From an uncultured Collinsella sp. (lineage in GTDB: Bacteria > Actinomycetota > Coriobacteriia > Coriobacteriales > Coriobacteriaceae): a stretch of DNA of 16,138 bases. The notes beneath the pieces were generated by a model. The model had not been told where the DNA came from. It searched no databases and saw nothing but the letters and a program-made list of their open reading frames with translations. Made by a program: the position numbers and the translations under genes. The number at the start of each line of letters is the position of its first letter. Position 1 is the first letter of the stretch. The stretch lies in assembly GCA_958421035.1 (NCBI GenBank), contig CATZKS010000041.1, forward strand, positions 1 to 16,138, written 5' to 3'. Positions 1 through 6,753 of this stretch are shown piece by piece.

Positions 1-1226
1 TGGTGCAGAACCCGCCGTCGGCAACACTCACCACCGACGAGATGGACGAGGTTGCCGAACTCCCCTACGCACGCGATTGGCATCCCGACTACGACGCGGC
101 AGGCGGCGTGCCGGCCTTTGCCGAGATCAAGTTTTCCATTAGCTCCAACCGCGGCTGTTTTGGCGAGTGCTCGTTTTGCGCGCTCACCTTCCACCAGGGC
201 CGCGTGTTGCAGATGCGCAGCCACGACTCGATCATGCGCGAGGCCGAGCTGCTCACGCGCGATCCCGAGTTTAAGGGCTACATCAACGACGTGGGTGGAC
301 CGACGGCCAACTTTAGCCGTCCCGCCTGCGACAAGCAGCTCAAGCACGGCGTGTGCAAGAACAAGCGCTGCCTGTGGCCGAGCGTGTGCAAGAACATGGT
401 GGTCGACGAAAGCGGCTACACGCAGCTGTTGCGCGACCTGCGCCAGCTGCCGGGCGTCAAGAAGGTCTTCGTGCGCAGTGGCATCCGTTTTGACTACACC
501 ATGGCCGATGCCTCGGACGAGTTTTTGCGCGAGCTGCTGGAACACCATGTCTCGGGCCAGCTGCGCGTAGCGCCCGAGCACGTGAGCGACGCGGTACTGT
601 CCGTGATGGGCAAGCCGAGCCGAGCTGTCTACGACGCATTCTGCCGTAAATTTGAACGCTTGAATCGCGAATACGGACTCAAGCAGTACGTGGTGCCGTA
701 TCTGATCTCGAGCCACCCCGGTTCAACCATGAAGGAAGCCGTGGACCTTGCCGAAGCCGTGCGCGACATGGGCTACATGCCCGAGCAGGTACAGGACTTC
801 TACCCCACCCCGTCCACCATGTCGACCTGCATGTACTACACCGGTGTAGATCCGCGCACCATGCAGCCGATCTACGTGGCGCGCGACCCGCATGAGAAGG
901 CCATGCAGCGCGCGCTCATCCAGTATCGCAAGCCCGAGAACTACAAGCTGGTGCGCGAGGCGCTAGAGAAGGCCGGGCGTCGTGATCTGATCGGCTATAC
1001 CAAGCATTGCCTGATTCGCCCCGTGCCGCCACGCCCGGGCGAGACGTCTGCCGGCGGTGGGCATGGCACCGGCAAGAAGGGCGGCAAGGCCCACGGTGGC
1101 GCCGCCGGCAAGGGGCCCAAGGGCAGCAAGGGTCACGGCGGTATGTCCCGCGCGCAGAACACTGCCGGTCGCAATCGCGCGGCACAGGGGCGTCAGGGCG
1201 CCAACGGAGGCGGCAGACGCAACTAG
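1..1226 (+). CDS. ygiQ: YgiQ-family radical SAM protein (3' part only)
   Basis: This is the C-terminal part of a YgiQ (UPF0313) radical SAM protein. The frame is open at the left edge, and the first GTG at position 3 is probably internal, because the family usually has about 300 more residues before the radical SAM core. In the visible 407 residues the cluster-binding CxxxCxxC motif is C52, C56 and C59, in the context SSNRGCFGECSFCA. The radical SAM barrel follows, with the family stretch around YMPEQVQDFYPTPSTMSTCMYYTG. A DUF3362-like C-terminus follows that, ending near KHCLIRP at about residue 343. The last 60 or so residues are a low-complexity Gly/Lys/His/Arg tail. The substrate of YgiQ proteins is unknown. 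The gene ends convergently with the beta-glucoside PTS gene. Family assignment is firm; function is not. Confidence 0.9.
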   Translation, partial: VQNPPSATLTTDEMDEVAELPYARDWHPDYDAAGGVPAFAEIKFSISSNRGCFGECSFCALTFHQGRVLQMRSHDSIMREAELLTRDPEFKGYINDVGGPTANFSRPACDKQLKHGVCKNKRCLWPSVCKNMVVDESGYTQLLRDLRQLPGVKKVFVRSGIRFDYTMADASDEFLRELLEHHVSGQLRVAPEHVSDAVLSVMGKPSRAVYDAFCRKFERLNREYGLKQYVVPYLISSHPGSTMKEAVDLAEAVRDMGYMPEQVQDFYPTPSTMSTCMYYTGVDPRTMQPIYVARDPHEKAMQRALIQYRKPENYKLVREALEKAGRRDLIGYTKHCLIRPVPPRPGETSAGGGHGTGKKGGKAHGGAAGKGPKGSKGHGGMSRAQNTAGRNRAAQGRQGANGGGRRN

Positions 1227-1280
1227 CGCGGCGAGGCGGCATGCCGCCGTTGGCGACACGACACGCCCCACCAATAAAAT

Positions 1281-1323
1281 GCCGCTCGCTGGGGCGTCGC
1301 AGAACGATTCCCCGGCGAGCGGC
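1281..1323 (-). terminator. Terminator of the beta-glucoside PTS operon, possibly bidirectional
   Basis: The arms GCCGCTCGCTGGGG (1281-1294) and CCCCGGCGAGCGGC (1310-1323) pair over 14 bp with one G-T wobble, around a 15-nt loop. On the minus strand the hairpin is followed by ATTTTATTGG, a modest T-rich run, and it lies 29 nt after the stop of the PTS gene. The plus side has only a weak T-rich run, so termination of the ygiQ transcript here is possible but less clear. Confidence 0.65.
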
Positions 1324-1352
1324 CGATTAATATTGTCTATCTCAAAACGTCG

Positions 1353-2723
1353 TTACTTTTTGTCGAAACGACCATAGAGCGCAAACGAGAGCGCCGCAGA
1401 GATAACCCAAGTCAAAGCGATGCAGACGACAATCATGATCAGGTTCATGGGATTGCCGCTTGGATCGGCATAAACGGGCAACGAGGTAATGCCGGGCATA
1501 ACAAAGCCGAAGCACTTTGCGCCGAGAACAACGGTAAGCGCACCGCCAATGCCATCCGCAATCATCGCAGCGATAAGCGGAGTCCTGTTAGGAACCTGAA
1601 CGGTAAACAAGGCGGGCTCGGAAATTCCCATAAATGCTGAGAAGGCGCACGTCATTGCAGCGGACTTGAGCTTTTCGTCGGTCATGCGCAGGGCTGCACC
1701 AAAAGACGCACCGCTTTCGGCGAGGTTATGGCAGAAAGAGATCGGGAGCAGATAGTCATACCCAAGCGTTGCGATATTGGAAATCTGGATAGGGCTCGTT
1801 GACTGATGCATGCCGAAGAGCACGATAAGCGGCATAAAGAAGCCCAGCAGAAAACCGGCAACGGGGCCTAACGTCGAGAATAGCCAAACGATACCGTTGG
1901 CAAGACCAAGACCGCACCAGGCACCAATCGGAGCGAGCACAAACAGGTTGACGGGAATCACGATAGCAAGGGAGAGCGCCGGAACGACAACGAGCTTAAA
2001 AAGATCCGGCACGACTTTGTCGATTGCACGATATACAAAAGACAAGCCAATGACGCCAAAGATAACCGGGAACACGGAATCGGCGTAGCTAAAAATCGGC
2101 ACCGCAAAACCGAACAGCGCAAGGGGCGTCTCGCCCGTACCGACAGCGTTGACAATGGTCGGGTACATCAGCGATCCGGCAACACAAAGCGCAAGCGAAC
2201 GGTTGACCCGGAACTTATCAGCTGTAGACATTGCCAGCAAAAACGGCAAGAAGTAGAACGGGATATCCGAAATCATATTGAATATCGCAAAGTCGCCGGC
2301 ACCCGTGTCGATTCCAAAAGCCGCGATAGCAGCCAGGATGCCCTTTACGATGCCTCCCGCCACCAGTGCGGGAATGATAGCGGAAAAGATGCCGGTGATG
2401 ATATCGAATACGCGAGCCGAACCTTTTTGGAGCTCAGGCTGCTCGGCGTCGGCGGAGACCTCGCCACCCATCCTGTCACCTAGCATGGGCTCCAATTCGT
2501 CATATACCGATCCCACGCTGGCGCCGATGATAACTTGCCACTGTCCGTCTTTAACCTGCGCGCCCAAGGCGCCGTCAAGCGTCTTAAGGGCCTCCAGGTC
2601 TGCCTTGCTATCGTCCTTCAGGTTGAATCTGAGCCTTGTAATGCAGTGCGTTGCCATAACAACGTTATCGGCGCCGCCCACGAGCTCGAGGACACGAGCG
2701 GCCAGTTCCTTCTTGTCTGCCAC
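1353..2723 (-). CDS. PTS beta-glucoside transporter, EIIBC (no EIIA domain)
   Basis: This is an inner-membrane sugar permease of the glucose/beta-glucoside PTS superfamily that imports and phosphorylates the sugar. The EIIB domain (about residues 1-85) carries the phosphorylatable cysteine C27 in ATHCITRLRFNL. The EIIC domain (about 100-445) has roughly ten hydrophobic segments and the motifs GMHQSTSPI and GISEPALF. At 456 residues it lacks the C-terminal EIIA domain of BglF-type proteins (about 620 residues), so EIIA must come from elsewhere. I chose the GTG at 2723 because AGGAG lies 8 nt upstream; the alternative GTG at 2732 overlaps that site. The upstream GH1 stop codon TAG is part of the same TAGGAG, so the two genes are closely coupled. 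Beta-glucoside specificity is inferred from the GH1 partner. Confidence 0.9.
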   Translation of the reverse strand: MADKKELAARVLELVGGADNVVMATHCITRLRFNLKDDSKADLEALKTLDGALGAQVKDGQWQVIIGASVGSVYDELEPMLGDRMGGEVSADAEQPELQKGSARVFDIITGIFSAIIPALVAGGIVKGILAAIAAFGIDTGAGDFAIFNMISDIPFYFLPFLLAMSTADKFRVNRSLALCVAGSLMYPTIVNAVGTGETPLALFGFAVPIFSYADSVFPVIFGVIGLSFVYRAIDKVVPDLFKLVVVPALSLAIVIPVNLFVLAPIGAWCGLGLANGIVWLFSTLGPVAGFLLGFFMPLIVLFGMHQSTSPIQISNIATLGYDYLLPISFCHNLAESGASFGAALRMTDEKLKSAAMTCAFSAFMGISEPALFTVQVPNRTPLIAAMIADGIGGALTVVLGAKCFGFVMPGITSLPVYADPSGNPMNLIMIVVCIALTWVISAALSFALYGRFDKK

Positions 2724-2734
2724 GACAATCACTC

Positions 2735-4213
2735 CTACCCAAGATCCTCGCCATTAGTGGCGATACATTTCTGATACCAATAGAAAGAGTCTTTACGCGA
2801 GCGCTCCGCAGTGCCGTTGCCGCAATTATCCAGATCGACATAGATAAGCCCGTAGCGCTTGTCCATCGTAAGAGGACCGCAGGCAACAAGGTCAATGAAT
2901 CCCCAGATCATGTATCCGCGCACGTCAACGCCATCGATCACCGCTTCTTTAAGGCACTTTATGTGCTGGCGCAAATAATCGATTCGATACTCGTCGTGGA
3001 TGCTGCCATCCTCCTCGACTACATCAGATGTACCGAGGCCGTTCTCGGCGATATACAGGGGCAGCCCATAGCGGTCATACATCTGGTTAAGGGTAACCCT
3101 CAGGCCAATGGGATCGAGCTGCCAGCCCCACTCACTCGTCTCGAGATAAGGGTTCTTGTTTGCCATGACCAGATTTCCCGCAGTCTTCTCCCATCCCTGA
3201 TCGCAGGTGGATACCTGGGAAAAGTAGTACGAGAAGGCCAGGAAGTCGACCGTGTTGCGAGCGATGAGCTCTTCATCGCCCGGCTCCATTTGAATCTCGA
3301 TATCGCACGCGTCGAAATAGCGATTCATATAAGCGGGGTATTTTCCACGAGCCATCACGTCCGTATAGAACCAGTTGGAATACTGGTCGTCGTGAATAGC
3401 CTGCATGTTATCTTCGGGACGGCAGGTGGCGGGATACGTACAGAATCGAGCGATCATGCCGCCAACGGGAGTATCGGGCGAAAGACGATGGACAATCTCG
3501 ACGGCACGCGCATTGGCAACGAACTCGTGGTGCAGGCACTGGAAGATGGCTCGATCGAAGTTCTCCCCCTCTTCGTCTTTGACCAGACAGACCCCGTCCC
3601 AAGGCGAAAAACGCGCTGCATTGAACTCGTTAAAAGGCAGCCAGAAATCGACCAGATCGCCCAATTCCGTAACGATTGTCTCGACATAGCGGGCGAAGAA
3701 ATCAATCGTCTTGCGATTCTTCCATCCCCCATATGTGGTGACAAGATTTACCGGGATGTCATAGTGGAGCATGGTGACGAAGGTTTTAATGCCGTGCTTT
3801 TTGCACTCACCCAGCATGCTTCGATACCACTCGATGCCTTCGCGGTTAGGCTCAAGATCATCCCCGTTAGGATAGATTCGACTCCAGCAAATAGAAGTGC
3901 GGAACAGCTTGAGGCCCATCTCCGCAAAAAGCGCGATGTCCTCACGGTAGTGATGATAGAAGTCGTTACCGCGCCTAAACGGGTAGAACTCAACACCATC
4001 ATCTGCGAGAGCGTTCATTAGTTCGTCATGGCAGAAGGGGTTGTTTTGATGCTTGTCCTCAATCTGGTCATGAGTCCAGGTACCATCCAGCCATCGACAA
4101 TCCTGCGTCGACTTTCCCTTTCCGCCCTCATTCCAGGCGCCATCGGCCTGCGAGCACGATATGGCTCCGCCCCATAAAAAGTCGGAGTCAAACCCATGTT
4201 TTAACTTACTCAT
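2735..4213 (-). CDS. GH1 6-phospho-beta-glucosidase
   Basis: This cytoplasmic glycoside hydrolase family 1 enzyme is predicted to split PTS-phosphorylated beta-glucosides such as cellobiose, salicin or arbutin into glucose-6-phosphate and the aglycone or sugar. At 492 residues it is full length. The N-terminal FLWGGAISCSQADGAW is typical of the family. The acid/base glutamate is E196 in FNEF, and the nucleophile is E390 in YIAENGLG. The KRYGLIYVD segment (K452, Y454) is the phosphate-recognising signature of 6-phospho enzymes. The loop before it reads ACGPLTM, where related enzymes carry serine or threonine. The ATG at 4213 is preceded by AAGGAGG with 4-nt spacing; an upstream in-frame ATG at 4285 has no such site. 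The gene is first in an operon with the EIIBC gene 11 nt downstream. Confidence 0.92.
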   Translation of the reverse strand: MSKLKHGFDSDFLWGGAISCSQADGAWNEGGKGKSTQDCRWLDGTWTHDQIEDKHQNNPFCHDELMNALADDGVEFYPFRRGNDFYHHYREDIALFAEMGLKLFRTSICWSRIYPNGDDLEPNREGIEWYRSMLGECKKHGIKTFVTMLHYDIPVNLVTTYGGWKNRKTIDFFARYVETIVTELGDLVDFWLPFNEFNAARFSPWDGVCLVKDEEGENFDRAIFQCLHHEFVANARAVEIVHRLSPDTPVGGMIARFCTYPATCRPEDNMQAIHDDQYSNWFYTDVMARGKYPAYMNRYFDACDIEIQMEPGDEELIARNTVDFLAFSYYFSQVSTCDQGWEKTAGNLVMANKNPYLETSEWGWQLDPIGLRVTLNQMYDRYGLPLYIAENGLGTSDVVEEDGSIHDEYRIDYLRQHIKCLKEAVIDGVDVRGYMIWGFIDLVACGPLTMDKRYGLIYVDLDNCGNGTAERSRKDSFYWYQKCIATNGEDLG

Positions 4214-4366
4214 TTGCCCTCCTTGATCGGATGCTCCAGCGGATAACCCAATACTAGGAGGAACAAGATGCATAAGATATCGCATAGAAAGCGTTTGTTT
4301 ATAACATTTTTTTAGATATAATACCGTTTAAGGCATCGATTCTACCGTTCACCCCTGGAGCACCCC
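4214..4366. promoter_or_regulatory. Divergent regulatory region between the beta-glucosidase operon and its AraC-type regulator
   Basis: These 153 nt hold the promoters of both divergent transcription units and, by analogy with AraC-type systems, probably the operator. The centre (about 4295-4325) is strongly AT-rich. On the minus strand TATGC occurs twice, 12 nt apart, around a GATATC palindrome (about 4268-4287). That is only a weak operator candidate. I cannot assign a convincing minus-strand -10/-35 pair. Confidence 0.5.
4295..4322 (+). promoter_or_regulatory. Predicted sigma-70-type promoter of the AraC-family regulator
   Basis: A consensus -10 TATAAT is at 4317-4322, and a -35-like TTGTTT is at 4295-4300, with a 16-nt spacer that includes a run of seven T. 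The start codon at 4367 is 44 nt past the -10, with GGAG at 4357-4360 as ribosome binding site. Confidence 0.55.
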
Positions 4367-5359
4367 ATGGATTCGAATCTCAAACAGCTGCTCTATACGC
4401 ATACCGAGACCGAAGAGTGGCATCGCACACATCCGGGAGAGCTCAGCCCGCGATATAACAGGGTGGAAACCACAACCATTAACGGCGAAGAGGTCTATCT
4501 GTTTGATTGGAAAGAAACTCTCGACGAAAACCCCGTGGGCCTTATCAAGGAGTCGCGCTTTACCGATATTCCTCCTCATATCAATCGGGATATGGAGCTT
4601 AACTACGTGTACGACGGCGTCTGCACGTTTATCGTCAACGGACGGCGACTACTCCTTAAAAAGGGCGACGTGCTCATTTGCAACACCGGCGTAGTCAGAA
4701 GCGTTCCATACGTTAAGGGCGAGCATGATATCGTCATTTCGATCGTCTTCAAAAAAGAAATGTTCGATTCGTTGTTCCTGAGCCAGCTACCCGGCGCGTC
4801 ACCATTAACGAATCTTCTATTTGATTTTGTGTCCAAAAACCGCGAGGCCCGAAAATATCTCATTCTTCCAGAGGAATACGCCCGACATGCGCGACGCCTC
4901 ATCGAGATGCTCTTTATCGAATATCACTTTAAAGATGCCTATTCCAATGAACTCATGAGGCACCTCGCCGTCAGCCTATTCCTTGTTCTCATTCGAGGAC
5001 TGTACCGACGCTCCGCAACTGATAACCAGGCGATCATGTCGGACGAACGCATCGTGTCGATTCTGAATCATATTGAGCGAAGCTACGGCGACTGCACACT
5101 CGAAAGCATTGCGAGCGATACGGGTTATAGCACCAGCTATCTCAGCAGCTTGATCAAGCAAAAAACCGGCAAAACGTTTTCGCAAATCAAGCTCAACCAG
5201 CAGCTCACAGAGGCGGCATATCTTCTCAATAACACCGAGCGCAGCGTGCAGTATGTAGCCCGAAAAGTCGGCATCTCCAACATGTCATTCTTTTACTCAA
5301 AATTTAAAGAAGCATTCGGCGAAACGCCAGGTGCGTTCAGGACGCATCGGTCTAATTAA
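4367..5359 (+). CDS. AraC/XylS-family transcriptional regulator (cupin plus double HTH)
   Basis: This is a 330-residue DNA-binding regulator. The N-terminal half looks like a cupin sugar-sensing domain: residues 67-130 include PPHINRDMELNYVYDG, LLLKKGDVLICNTG and VPYVKGEHDIVISIVF. Residues 227-327 form the AraC double helix-turn-helix. The first HTH is around TLESIASDTGYSTSYLSSLI (244-263). The second is around VQYVARKVGISNMSFFYSKF (294-313), ending in the usual FGETPGAFR. GGAG sits 6 nt before the ATG. It is divergent from the GH1/EIIBC operon, so it probably controls that operon in response to a beta-glucoside or its phosphate, most likely as an activator. The target and the ligand are inferred from position only. 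Confidence 0.88.
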   Translation: MDSNLKQLLYTHTETEEWHRTHPGELSPRYNRVETTTINGEEVYLFDWKETLDENPVGLIKESRFTDIPPHINRDMELNYVYDGVCTFIVNGRRLLLKKGDVLICNTGVVRSVPYVKGEHDIVISIVFKKEMFDSLFLSQLPGASPLTNLLFDFVSKNREARKYLILPEEYARHARRLIEMLFIEYHFKDAYSNELMRHLAVSLFLVLIRGLYRRSATDNQAIMSDERIVSILNHIERSYGDCTLESIASDTGYSTSYLSSLIKQKTGKTFSQIKLNQQLTEAAYLLNNTERSVQYVARKVGISNMSFFYSKFKEAFGETPGAFRTHRSN

Positions 5360-5367
5360 AGGCGTTA

Positions 5368-6282
5368 TTACTCAGACCGATCAGCTTCGCGCGACACGGG
5401 AATGCGCAATCGAAGCAGCGAGCGCATCGCCTCTACCAGCACAAAGCCGGCGATGCCAACCGTGACCACAACGTCGAGCGGTGTGCCCACAAACCACAGC
5501 AGCCCCATGAGATACGACCCGGCATTAAAGGCAAAGTGCAGCAGGATCGTGTAGCGGAGCTTTCCGGTGGTCACGAACACCCAACCAAAAATGAGGCCGG
5601 CAGCGCCCGCATAGCAGCCCTGCACCCAGTTCATATGCATAAAGCCAAAGATGGCCGCCTGCAGCACGATTGCCGCGGCGATACCCCACGTGCTTGGGGC
5701 CGCCCAGGGCACCATGGCGCCGTCTTGCGCGTTCGCGCGGCGCCGGCGCTTCCAGAGCGAACGGCACTGTGGATTAAACGCACGCAGCGAAAACTCAAAG
5801 ATGATGCCGCGCACCAGCAGTTCCTCGCAAAACGGAGCGCCGAGCACCGTGGTCAGGACGGCAAGAAGGCTGGTATCGCCCATGCCCGTTTCCTCGACGA
5901 GCTCGCTATAGTCTGCCGCGACCTCGGGCAGCAGCGACAGCACGCCGTCGCATAGGTAGCTAATGACCACCTGCATGGATAGGCCGATCACGACAACGCA
6001 GGCAATGCGCTTCCATGCCGCGCTTGCTCCCCCACCGAGCGGGCGCTCGCCTTGCCGGCGTGCCATGAAGGAGCGGGGCCACAGATAACGCCACCACAGC
6101 AGCGCCATCAAAAATGACGCCGTCTGAGCGGCAGCCTGAAACCATTGGATATCGAGATTGTCGACCGGAAAACCTGTCAGCGCCGACACGATGTCCAACG
6201 CGGAGAACAAAACCATGCTCAGGGCAATATCGGCAGCGACGACGCCAAAACAGGCAAGCGCCCAAATCATCGCATTGAGCAT
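5368..6282 (-). CDS. CPBP-family intramembrane glutamic endopeptidase (Abi/CAAX protease-like)
   Basis: This is a 304-residue multi-pass membrane protein with about seven or eight hydrophobic segments. It carries the three CPBP motifs: EE..xR at E153, E154 and R158 (APFCEELLVRGIIF), FxxxH at F212-H216 (FGFMH), and HxxxN at H249-N253 (HFAFN). Family members act as CAAX-type proteases or as bacteriocin self-immunity factors; the substrate here is unknown. A basic cytoplasmic loop (about 172-187, WKRRRRANAQ) separates motifs 1 and 2. I chose the ATG at 6282 because GGGAGGAGG ends 5 nt upstream. The alternative ATG at 6309 overlaps the stop of the antitoxin-like gene as ATGA but has a poor ribosome site. 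The gene probably shares a transcript with the antitoxin-like gene. It is convergent with the AraC gene, 8 nt apart. Confidence 0.87.
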   Translation of the reverse strand: MLNAMIWALACFGVVAADIALSMVLFSALDIVSALTGFPVDNLDIQWFQAAAQTASFLMALLWWRYLWPRSFMARRQGERPLGGGASAAWKRIACVVVIGLSMQVVISYLCDGVLSLLPEVAADYSELVEETGMGDTSLLAVLTTVLGAPFCEELLVRGIIFEFSLRAFNPQCRSLWKRRRRANAQDGAMVPWAAPSTWGIAAAIVLQAAIFGFMHMNWVQGCYAGAAGLIFGWVFVTTGKLRYTILLHFAFNAGSYLMGLLWFVGTPLDVVVTVGIAGFVLVEAMRSLLRLRIPVSREADRSE

Positions 6283-6298
6283 GCCAACCTCCTCCCGA

Positions 6299-6349
6299 CG
6301 ACTAGTCATTGGGGACGTTCTTCAACGACTAGCTGTTGGGGGCACTCTT
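6299..6349. repeat. Imperfect 27-bp-period tandem repeat (two units) at the antitoxin/CPBP junction
   Basis: Two 24-nt units, 6299-6322 and 6326-6349, begin with CGACTAG and share TTGGGG and TCTT. They are separated by CAA, giving a 27-nt period. Eighteen of 24 positions match, and all six differences are transitions. The repeat encodes the last residues of the antitoxin-like protein and includes its stop codon. It may be a local duplication or a piece of a dispersed repeat family. Confidence 0.55.
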
Positions 6350-6527
6350 TGCCAAAGGCCCCGTTGGGCGAGATGTCAAACGGAAAGGTGCCGCAGCGAT
6401 TGAAAGCGGCGATGAACATGCGGATGGCGTTGGACGGTGTGGTGCCCACGAGCTGGGTTGCCGCCGCGAAGGCCGCCTTTTCCTCGGGCAAAACCTTCGC
6501 GACAACCGGGGTCATGTGTTCTGCCAT
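6306..6527 (-). CDS. RelB/DinJ-family antitoxin-like protein
   Basis: This is a 73-residue protein with the ribbon-helix-helix layout of RelB/DinJ antitoxins. A short strand TPVVAKVL (6-13) is followed by helix A (about 14-28). TTPSNAIRMFIAAFNRCG (29-46) is helix B, which starts with the family's TPSxAI pattern, and FPFDI (48-52) is the conserved exit of the fold. Such proteins bind DNA as dimers to repress their own operon and neutralise a RelE/YafQ-type nuclease. No toxin gene is next to it; the following gene is the CPBP protease. The ATG at 6527 has AAGGA about 8 nt upstream; an alternative ATG lies four codons later. The C-terminal residues 61-73 come from the tandem repeat. Family membership is likely, but a role as a true antitoxin is uncertain. 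Confidence 0.75.
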   Translation of the reverse strand: MAEHMTPVVAKVLPEEKAAFAAATQLVGTTPSNAIRMFIAAFNRCGTFPFDISPNGAFGKECPQQLVVEERPQ

Positions 6528-6640
6528 GGCGCTTCCTTCTTGAAACGACGGTGGTGCGGATGGATGCGGGCCACGCGGCTGGGCGACGGGCTGTGAAGGC
6601 AACCCGATTGGCCCGCATCTGGAGTTTGTTCTACGGCGTT

Positions 6641-6669
6641 GGTATTACTTGGTAATCCTAAGTATTACC
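6641..6669. promoter_or_regulatory. Operator-like dyad upstream of the antitoxin-like gene
   Basis: GGTATTACTT (6641-6650) and AAGTATTACC (6660-6669) are inverted with 9 of 10 matches across a 9-nt spacer. A second, perfect dyad lies inside: GGTAAT (6651-6656) and ATTACC (6664-6669). Such nested GGTA-type half sites fit binding by a ribbon-helix-helix dimer. The element is 114 nt upstream of the antitoxin ATG, in the 226-nt space after the ABC transporter gene. I could not place a clear promoter there. Confidence 0.45.
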
Positions 6670-6753
6670 CCATAGATAGAATACCATACCCGACCCCATG
6701 GAGACAGAAGAAAACGAATCATTTTATTGTTGAGTTAGCGCCTGAAATGGCTT

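Noticed and set aside
1199..1255. Bulged hairpin across the ygiQ stop codon (CGCCAACG ... CGTTGGCG) and the palindrome GGCGGCATGCCGCC
   Set aside because: The stem has a 3-nt bulge and a long loop, part lies within the coding region, and no T-run follows; GC-rich chance pairing is likely.
2963..4021. Plus-strand open frame (352 codons) opposite the GH1 gene
   Set aside because: The GH1 frame has catalytic motifs throughout; the antisense translation resembles no family I know.
4214..4285. Upstream ATG start for the GH1 gene (24 extra residues)
   Set aside because: The extension lacks family similarity, while the ATG at 4213 has a strong AAGGAGG site and the expected N-terminus.
4268..4287. 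Candidate AraC operator (two TATGC direct repeats)
   Set aside because: The repeat is only 5 nt with 12-nt spacing, not the longer half sites typical of AraC proteins, so it is mentioned only within the intergenic entry.
6735..6753. Possible terminator after the ABC fusion gene
   Set aside because: Only a 3-bp GCC/GGC stem can be formed, and the T-run is on the wrong side for the minus-strand transcript.
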